The notes beneath the pieces are model-generated. The model was not told the origin of the DNA, did not search any database, and saw only the letters and a program-made list of their open reading frames with translations. Below, in pieces: positions 55,259 to 64,000 of a stretch of DNA of 64,000 nucleotides (positions are counted from its first letter, which is position 1; each line of letters starts with the position of its first letter). The position numbers and the translations under genes are program-made. The stretch spans positions 124,001-188,000 of the forward strand of contig JALNQF010000012.1 in assembly GCA_028456385.1 (NCBI GenBank), written 5' to 3'. Origin of the DNA: Ophiosphaerella korrae. Taxonomy: Eukaryota; Ascomycota; Dothideomycetes; Pleosporales; Phaeosphaeriaceae.

Positions 55259-58200
55259 AAACAATTTAACCGAATGACATGCATGAACTGGGCCTCGCTC
55301 GCGCCCAAACCCCTTGTGATCGACCCTGTACAATGTAATACAACTGCTCACAAGCTTTCCAAACCAACAGACACCGCATCAATAGTAACCCAGCACCAGT
55401 AACACGGCTACGTGCTGACAGCCAGAAATGTGCCTCGTTTCGTGGGACACGGGCAACCGCATTGTGTTTTCTGTAGGTGGCATGATCGGTTGCACGCGCG
55501 AAGCAGATCTCTGATAGCACATTGGGGTACGATGGGCGACGACGGCGACGACGACGACCGGATTTGGAGTGGCCCTGTTCGACGCGACTTTTCGACGCGG
55601 TGGGTTGGTGCTGCTGTTTCAGGTTCTGGGTTAATGGGGATGGGCGGTGTGTGGGAGCGTTGGGTAATGGGGTTTAGCGGGAGTGTGTGAGGGGGGAGAC
55701 ACATTGGTGGAGGGAGGGGCGGGATACAATTGCCTTGGGCTGTATCTATTCGCTATTCGTTATCCGTAGTACAGTGATTAAGCACAGTTCTGTGCCGTAG
55801 AGTAGCGGCTGATAGGCAAGGCTGCTAAAGATCCAACCCGCGGGGAGGGTTTGGCTCGAGTCACAGCCACGTTGGCTGGCTCCTTTACGATGGGTTTGTT
55901 TGTCTCTTGCTTGGGTTCTCGGTAATGCGTGGGACGAAGTTTTTTTGTTTGAGGAGGGCGAGGCTGGTAGTTTGTGATATGCTATCTGCTTGAATAGAGA
56001 GGTGAGTTGAAGTCTGCAACTTTGTTCAGTGTATGGAGGCAAAGTTGAACTGACCAACTTACTTGGTTGCACTGCTATATGAACGTGGCTGTCCCAAAAC
56101 ACTGAAAATTATGTGAGGCAGTACCTGTGACCGCCCCAAGAGATGATAACCAGTGACGAAATCTGGTCTCGACGCTATGCTCGTCCTTATGATTCGTGCC
56201 CAGCGAAAGTTACATCGCCTGTTGTGTTCTTGTGTACCTGAAAATTGGGAAAGAGGTCGATATTGTTTGTGACTTTCGAAGATCGTGTGCCTGTATATCT
56301 CGGTGAGAGGTTTGCTCAACAGTGAAATGACTTGGCGTTGGTTCTAGAGCTTCCTACAGTGGAGTATTACCTAAAATGCAAAGTTGCTCGGCTTCAACTG
56401 ACATAAAAAGAACAAAGCTGCATGAAGCGTCCTACAGCAGCCCTCATACGGAACTTAAAATTTACCATAAGTATGTCTGCAGAACGAGGTAATGATAGAG
56501 GCAGTATATGAACGTCTCTCACTGTTACAGAGCTGTTCGTCCGCATATTGCCCCTTTTCGCCACGGATGGATGTTAGGTAACATTTTATCAACTGTGTTT
56601 CCCAGAGCCACAAGTCAAACCCGTATTCAAAACCCTTATGTTCAACACCAGGCCAAACAATCTCGTAGCATACAAGAATCTGAAAAGCTCGAAATCAGTC
56701 CATCAAAACTCATGACCCTCAACGCACGTCTCCTCGCCTCATCTGGACTTCTGATTCCAAGGACATTTCCATGCTCCACATAGTGTGGGGAAAATTTAGC
56801 CATATACATACCTAGGAGCTTGAACCGCGTTCAGCTACTATCCTAAGGATGTATATTGTAAAAGCGGTGTTCACACCCTCATCATCTTCCCTGAAATGAT
56901 CTTGGATCGTTGAGAAAATTGAACAGGTGAGCATATTAAAAGCTTAAGCTTCGAGTCTCGTGTTGGCAATGTAGTCGCCTTGGACTATTTGAGGCTTGAG
57001 AAGCGACTTCATGATGCAACGCGCCCCTTTTGGTCATTCATGTCAGGCCTCGCTTCCAGCCTTCGGACACCCCATGGCATAACAACCTGGTAGTCTCCAC
57101 CAAATTTCCATGTCGATCGCTCTTGACCAAGGCACATGCGATTCTTCTGCCTTGGGCAGCATGGGCATCGTTGTGTTCTTGAGGTTCAGGTTGGCTGGTA
57201 CATTTTGGAACAGTCTTACTCGCCTTCAGCTGAAAGTTTACTTTATAGCTTTTCGCTTCCTCGAACCATCCACTGAGTGCGGTAGCAGGTGGCCGCCTTT
57301 GCCATCGTATCAACCATGCTTGGAAATGGCGAAATAGCACTCACTGCTATGGCGTGGTCCCAAAAGCCACCGTTATTCCAGGAGGTCCCTTGCAGACTTA
57401 TCTTCCAGTTATATTTTGACGTCTGTCTACCTGTAATGTGCTCATAAACGTTGAATGATTCGCGGGGTGTATCAGCTAATTGTGTTTCACCGAACCCCTG
57501 CCTCCATTTTGGCCTCATAGTGCTCCGAGGAGCAACGATTCGTTCCGGACATCGCAGGCTGCGTTGAGTGTGGACCACTCATTGACAGAAAGCTTGCTCG
57601 TCATGGTCAATGCTTGCAATCTCCACCTAGCTTTTGCAGGGCCGGTTCGTAGAAGAAGACATTGTCCAACCGTTTGGCATCAAACAACAAATGGCGCAAT
57701 GCCCTTCTCAGGCATGCCGTATTTTTTCCATTCATGTTCAACTAGAGATTATAGTTATGTGGGGAATTTTAAACATAGTTGAACATGATTGATGCTAGCA
57801 AGTTCTTCGCATCATATGATGAACACCGTTGATGACCAGATCTTGCATACCCCTTCCACTAGATTGCGATGTGCGTGGTTGATGTAGCATAAGAGCTGGT
57901 GGGTTGCTGCAGTGATATGTTCAGCTAGGTGCATAAAATAACTGTAATGCACTGCTCATGGTGTGTTGGCAAACTAAACACTGGAGACAGTGTCCCTTAT
58001 CATTGCAGCTTCTGCCTAGCCATTACAAAAGAGGCGACCGAATAGCCTCAACCGCGGCTGTCCCGCGATAAATTGTTCTTTCTCCCACCGTCAGCTTATC
58101 TCGTCGCTTGTGGCTGGACGAAGAATCTGCGCCTTTTATGCATAGAGCTGCACACTCTACCCATTAGGAGGGTGGATCCAGAGTAAGTGGATCAATAATA

Positions 58201-61200
58201 CAAACGGCGTGAGCAATAAGGTGTTCGCTCTCTGACCGTCTGCATAGAGGCCGCTGCAGCCGATCCTATCGCAAAACCTACGACTTGACCATTAAGACGC
58301 CACTGCCGTAGTACTGCCTCAGGAAACTTTTGATGCGGATATGAGTGAAAGATGTGCTGCCTCCAGGAGATAAACTTGCCCCTTTTATCAGCCTGATGAC
58401 CCTACAGGAACAAGCTGACGTCGTTCGGTTACTAGTTGCCGTGAAACGCGCCTGGCGCTCGTGTCGCACAATAATTGCCACTGCGTAACATCTTATTTAG
58501 ACTTGGGCTGATGTTGCATCTTACAGCATAGGGCGGTGGTTCATGGACTCGGAGATCATGCCGATGCCGTTCATACGTCAAAACTTGAGAGGCGTTTGGC
58601 CAACAAGGCTACATCGAAGAATATGATTGGTGAAACTCTTAAAAACGAAAGGAATTGCCCTATGCTCCTCAGACTATTCTCTGGACCATGTGACGGGATG
58701 TGCCGGCTCCATATTGCAGGATCTTGATTGAAGGCCTTGCATGTTCAAGTCACATGGGGTTCCGTTGACGCACCCTCTTTGAGCAGAACTGTGGGCCGAC
58801 ACGAGGTGCACAGATGGAGGAAGAATGGGGCACGGCACAGGCCACACGGTCCGGATCGATGAGACGATTCGAGTCAATCGTGCTCTCTCTCTGTCAAGGG
58901 GACCTGCGGCAATGTTAGTCGACAAGTTTGGACGCTAGCTGTTGGTGTACCACAAGGTGCACGAATGGCGCAACTGTCAGCCAGTATAAAGTTTGATAGT
59001 TCGCCGGAGTGTGGCAGCCCGCGGGCATAGGCAAAGCCATTACCGTCTGAGGGTCAAGTGAGTTTTCCATGAAAATGAAAGACGTAATAGCGAAATAGGC
59101 AAGCTGCGACCTATGGTTTAGATCAAGACAAAATCTGTCATGGGGGAAAAGGCCACATCATCCAGTCGGCTGGTCTGGAACATTTTGTGAAAGTGAGGGT
59201 TATTTACTTGGAAAGCGGAATCCCAGACCAGTGATCGCCAAAATCGTTTGTTATCCCGTGAAGAGAAATTCTCCGACGGAAAGAAAACCTTCTGTGCTAA
59301 CTGCAGACTATAAGCTGCAAGGGCAGCTGGACAACTCAAGGATTTTGTCTGTCACAGTGTGTAGCGTTCTTCTTTCGCCTTTGGTAACAGCTGGACAGTG
59401 GAGGCTTCTCTTTACAGGTTCTTATGGACAAGCTTGAGTTCTTATGCAGCAGCCCGAGATTTTGATTGGTCTTATTAGTCTGCGACTGTAAAAGGAGAAC
59501 TATCAGGTCTTGAACGCCTCTCAATTGGGAGGCGGCAGCCGATCGATAGATTTTACGGCCCGCCAAGATCTGACAAGTCCTTTCTTCCCAACGACATATG
59601 TGACATTGCACGTGGCCATGAATATGTCGATCTAGACCTTGGCTAAGGTGCCACACTACTAAAAACTTCAGCACTACATTGTTATCTTCGTTACACCTTT
59701 TGAACTTGGGTCCTGCTGATCTGATGGTAAGTGGAGCCATCAGCCAGCAATGGTACTAAGTGAGATCCATAAAATGCTCCAGCTATCGGCGGTCATTTGT
59801 ATCTTTGTGAGGCAACTAGACGATGCTAAATTTGGATGCCCCTTGGCTCCTAGACAATGACGAGCATGCTAATTCGCTTGCGAGGTTGCGATGGGAGGAG
59901 TGTCAGAAATGACTTCTAGGGTTCAAGCCAACGGGACGTCATCGATCGTGGATATACATAGGCAATATGTGAGATCTTGAACACAGATCATCCCTTAAGA
60001 ACCGACTTGTACATGTAGTTGGCCAAACATTCACCCTGCGGCGTCATGATCTAACCCTTAGTGACGTGCAGGCGCGTCGCAACGTCATGCTGTACCAAAA
60101 ACGTTGGGTTGTTGCAACCCGGCCTGGAGCTTCCGGCGGTCGGAAACTTAGACATGACTCAGAGGTTTAGTTGACAGCAGCGTTACCATTAGCGCCCGCC
60201 TCCTCCAAACTGAACCATGTTGAAACAGTTGCCGAACGCTTTTTTTATTTATTTCAGAATAGGTAACTGAACGAACTTAATTGAAGGTTGCGTAGTTGGG
60301 TGAAACCCATGACGGGCATTGGATTTGACGATACGGAATCGTTTCCATGACCTGCATAGATGTTAGTTGTGCGCATATCATGTCAAATGTATGAAGTGCA
60401 ATAATATCGCACGGTAGCCTTGATACTGACAATCACCATCAAATCATGAATGTGGTGTGGTACCTTTAATTAGTGCTCATGGCGGGATGTTCGAGAACGG
60501 AAGTAACAGTTAGTGAAAGAAGGGTGCATACGAAACCAGCAGTACTTCTCACAAACCATTCGCCTTAAGCCACAGCACAGTCATGAGAAAATACCGTATG
60601 ATTTTATATGCAAGAGTCCCTACATTTGAGGTAATATTACCTCAACACGCAACATCAATCCCAACAGGTCCGTGCCTAGAGGCGTGAAACATGTGTGTGA
60701 TGGCATCGTTAGTGCTTGAATCTTTCCGACCCTATGGTCAGCTTCAGCCTCGACAAGCCTGAGAAGGTGTCTATTCTCAAAGCTCATGGTTTGATGAATA
60801 GAGGTTGTCGAACACTAGATCAGCGCAGTATGGAATGAGTGGGCATTGTAGGAAACGTGACGCTCTCATTGTGGTGTGTCTCGGCAACCCCTCACTCAAG
60901 AGCCAGCGGGCGAGGTTGAGCTGACGAGCCGGGCTTTGCGGCACAAGAAGGGCGCCAGAAAGCGAAGCCGAAGGATCTTCAGGCGAGTGCCGTGGCGCGT
61001 CAGTCTTGCTGCTTGAATCGCGTCCACGTCGGTTGATCAGCACGCGTTGGTAGTTGGCTCATTCTCGTAGTGCATCTTCGGACTGCTTTTGATGGTTTCT
61101 TGATTGATCGTCGCTACTGCACATAACGTACCTGCGCAAACAATAGTTTCACGCTTACCATGCCCGTTCAGTGTTAGAAGTGGGGAGTGGGGGCTCATGT

Positions 61201-63632
61201 GCGCATCTTTTGGTGATAGGCCAAGTAGCGCGCTGGTTAGGTCTCATTGCAGGGATATGGACGCGAGCGTGTTGCTATCTTCATGCAGCATCTGCATTCC
61301 TGATGCTGCAGCTGCACCAGGATTTGCTGGCCACTGTGTATCAGGTGTCCGCAGTCGCTGTGAGCCCCAGACTCTTTAGCAATGTGATGCCTGGAGCCGG
61401 TGGGAGCGGGATGGGCTGCCCGTTGCCCTGGCCGTTGGCGAGTCAGAGCAGTTTACGGTTGGAACGGGCTACTACCAAGTATCTATGGCCGGCACTGCTG
61501 GCAGGAGGGAGACAGAGGCTGACAGACAGGCAGACGGGTGCGGCGTGCTGCAAATCCAGGTTTTCCAGAAGCCATATTTCTTGTTTGGACGCGGAGCAGT
61601 GGGGAAACACGAACAGGCCCGGCTGACAATGTCCATAGCACGGTGAGCACTGAGCAGTTGAGCACTGGCAGCTCAAATTTGGTGGTAGTAATTGTGATGG
61701 ACGTGCATGATTCTCGTCCAGGATGAGACCGGATCCGGCTCGCTTGACCCCGGTCAGGGCACGTGCACGCTAGGCCAGTTCAGGCGCAGCCGCATTGTGC
61801 GCCACCAGGCAATGTGGAGGACACGAGCGGCGAATAAAATGGCGCTGTGAAGGAGCTGGAAGCCGAGTCTGCGAGTCTGCGAGGTGGTGCTGGAGGGCCG
61901 TGTCTGGCGGCCTCATGGTGCTGGAGGAGAAATAGTAGCTTAGGTATTGTAGGCCATGTGGCTAATACTGGCAGACGAAACTACAGCGCACCGTTCCGGT
62001 CCCTGCGAGTACGCACAAGTCGCTCAGTGTTGCGACGCCTGGGCAACGCTACTCCGTGAACAGCTGGACGACGGGCTGCACACCAGGCGGCCATGTTGGA
62101 GGTCGTCGCTGCCCTGTTCCGGCGTGCATGCTCTCCTCCGCTTGGCCGCCTCTCTCCGCATCACCTCTTCTCTCCTCTGCCTCCCGAACCTCGGGCCTGC
62201 CAGCCACCGGAGCAGCCACCGCGTCCTCCGGCTCGCTCCTCGACCTGGACGCTCTCGGTCGGCTGTTCCTGGACTCGTGGACTTGTGGACTCGTGGACAG
62301 CTCCTCCTGCTGGGCAACGGAAGCAAGCCGGTCAGTTTCAGTTTCAGCGCAAAGGATGCCCCCAGCACCACGCCGTCCAGGAACGTGTGAAGCTTGCGGT
62401 CGCTGGTTGCTGGCCACTGCAAGGTCCTGGGTCCTAGGCTAGCCCTTTGCCTGAGTCTGATTGCTGCCCTCGGCCCTGCTTTGGCATGGCTCAGGCGTCA
62501 AGTCCAGTGCGAGCTAAGTGGCATGGTGCCGCCTGCGCCGTCGCCGTGGCCGTCGAGTCTGCGTGCGTCGCGCAGGCCCCCGGAGAGGGATCGTCTCATG
62601 GGCCAGAACCAGAACCACTTCCACGAACAGGCACATGGCGTAGCGGCGAACATCATCCCCAGCAGGGCTGCTCATGGAAAGGCCCCTGCCGGGTCCTTGC
62701 TCGACTCAGCAGGGGCGATCGTTACGCTACTGTAGCCATCAACTGTCCCCCAGCCAAACGTGGAAAAGCCCTCCCAAGCCGCCAGTAGCGTGGCATGGTA
62801 GCTCCAGAGCGCTGCGAATCCGCCGTGCTTCATCAATACGTCTTGTCATCGTGCTCTGTTGCACTCCATGCACATTCTCACGCGCTTTACTTGCCCCATA
62901 TAATTGCGCTGCTGTCGGTAGTCGCCAATATCTCCGATCAGCCCCCCATCCCGGTTATTCCAGCCAAGATCAGACCCTTGACTTCGACACAGGTTTATGC
63001 CTGCCGGCTGGTGCTGCCGCCGTTACTGCTACTACTTCCTGATTCCCCTTATTGTCGTCCCACAACCCGCTTACGACACATCCTGGTCGCTTCGCGGTTT
63101 GTTCTCCCGCGCCCAATATTAATCTCAACTACACGCCTACATTTGCTTGACCACCCTCTGGTACCTTGACACCACCTACCTGTGTTTCACCATCTTGCTC
63201 CTTCACGCTTGCACTGCTAGGACGTGCGTTGTCTTGCTCGCTCTACCCCTCCACCACGCTAGGTAGTCATTGCGATCCTTCGACCTCAGCCTCAACAACG
63301 CCTCAGTCTAAAAGTACTCTTCATTCTCCTCGGCCGACCATCAGTCTCAATTATCTGGATAAGAGAGATTACTCAGCTTCAACCGAAACCCCAAATCTGC
63401 CCTGGATCAAATACCGACGACCCACATTGCTGAATCTATAACCACAACTTAATATCATCCACCTTTCATGTTTAGCCATATATCAACCTTTTACTTCAAG
63501 TAAGAAGTCTCAACTGCAAACTTACCCTGGCGTGGGCACTGACGACTAGCGCTAGCCATTAACCCCCCCAACATCACCTTTGAGCCTTCATCGACTGCTT
63601 TTATCACCAGTCACTGACCATCACTTGTCCTC

Positions 63633-64000
63633 ATGTCGCAAGGCATAAGGGCTTCCACTCTGATCATGTCACCTTTTGGACATGACTTGTCCCATCCTGG
63701 GGTCCAGAAGGTGGAAGGCTACGGCGACACAGACTCATGGGTCTGGCCACAACCTTCAACAGCTGCGCCTCATCCACCCTACTCAAGTGTATTCGATCCT
63801 GCCATGTACACCAACTTTGGGCCGCACTTACAACCTCCAACATCACGCACTCTCTCTCGTCATCACTCGATTCCCAATCCTCATACCTTGTCCACGGGAA
63901 CCTCTGCACCACCACCACCAAGACCCCAAGGACCGCCTAATATGATCAAAGCACAGCCCGCGTTCAAACCAACATGGCAAGGATTTCTTGATACTACTAA
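63633..64000 (+). CDS. probable Gti1/Pac2 (WOPR) family transcription regulator, 5' part only
   Basis: The frame is open from ATG 63633 to the right edge (122 complete codons). The start MSQGIRASTLIMSPFGHDL has a second in-frame ATG at 63666 that could also be used. The N-terminal part is Pro/His/Ser-rich and disordered (YGDTDSWVWPQPSTAAPHPP). The last readable residues, FKPTWQGFLDTT, match the way the WOPR DNA-binding domain begins in Wor1/Ryp1/Sge1-type proteins (TY/WxGxxxTTxDAL), but the domain itself lies outside. Such regulators control morphology, conidiation and effector expression. The very long upstream gene-free stretch is in keeping with master-regulator genes of this class. The name remains tentative because only the first few domain residues are visible. 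Confidence 0.5.
   Translation, partial: MSQGIRASTLIMSPFGHDLSHPGVQKVEGYGDTDSWVWPQPSTAAPHPPYSSVFDPAMYTNFGPHLQPPTSRTLSRHHSIPNPHTLSTGTSAPPPPRPQGPPNMIKAQPAFKPTWQGFLDTT

Larger units (their letters stand above)
49600..63632. other. 14-kb region without recognised genes
   Basis: Both strands were read. Open frames are short, mostly below 150 codons, and none shows a family motif. 49600-51500 is pyrimidine-rich with simple repeats (49854-49877, 50393-50420, 50501-50562, 50599-50641). 51500-60700 is AT-richer and irregular; 57000-57720 (minus) has broken protein-like frames that I cannot name. 61000-63600 is GC-normal to GC-rich and turns pyrimidine-rich toward 63600, as expected of a long promoter and 5' leader of the gene starting at 63633. 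No tRNA or rRNA was seen. Confidence 0.5.

Noticed and set aside
61000..62800. Several overlapping 100-150-codon frames on both strands
   Set aside because: GC-rich sequence leaves all six frames partly open; none has a motif or a plausible splice pattern.

Overview
This window is nuclear DNA of a filamentous ascomycete. The coding density, the short introns (mostly 46-61 nt, GT..AG with CTAAC/CTGAC-like branch sites) and the protein families all point to Pezizomycotina; the style of several proteins suggests Dothideomycetes/Pleosporales, but that is inference. I rebuilt 16 protein-coding genes, one of them partial at the right edge, and three broken genes. I found no rRNA or tRNA gene and no CRISPR array.

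Layout. 1-1144: a fungal multi-spanning membrane protein gene (minus) interrupted by one TAG. 2492-6289: an atypical Ser/Thr kinase and a SUR1-type GT32 mannosyltransferase of sphingolipid synthesis (both minus). 8237-10821: a small membrane protein and, divergently, the beta subunit of the SNF1/AMPK kinase. 10822-14942: gene-poor, with short dispersed repeats and one short APH-like phosphotransferase gene. 14943-23000: four minus-strand genes for a histidine acid phosphatase, PIG-P (GPI anchor synthesis), a peroxisomal acyl-CoA dehydrogenase and a SUN-domain protein. 23290-26640: two decayed genes, an MFS transporter end and a NACHT/WD40 (NLR-like) gene. 27500-49599: a dense core block with a HAL-type kinase, a CaMKK-type kinase, BET5, LTV1, LSG1, a NIPA-like transporter, CBP80 and GSK3. 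49600-63632: 14 kb in which I recognise no gene. 63633-64000: the first part of a probable Gti1/Pac2 (WOPR) transcription regulator running off the window.

How they fit together. Signalling proteins are frequent: an AMPK beta subunit, a CaMKK-like kinase (CaMKKs are known AMPK-activating kinases in other fungi), a HAL kinase, GSK3 and an unusual kinase. Glycolipid synthesis appears twice (SUR1, PIG-P). LTV1 (40S maturation) and LSG1 (60S maturation) share one divergent promoter of 257 bp. The accessory parts are the gene-poor stretches, the decayed NLR and MFS genes and a family of roughly 20-bp dispersed motifs that look like ends of dead miniature transposons.

The most notable observations are three GC-AG introns (two in one gene) among about 33 reconstructed introns, an internal second N-myristoylation start in the AMPK beta gene, the dispersed terminal motif with one inverted pair 286 bp apart, the decayed NLR, and the single nonsense codon in the first gene. 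All functional names are from recognising motifs by eye; no database search was run.
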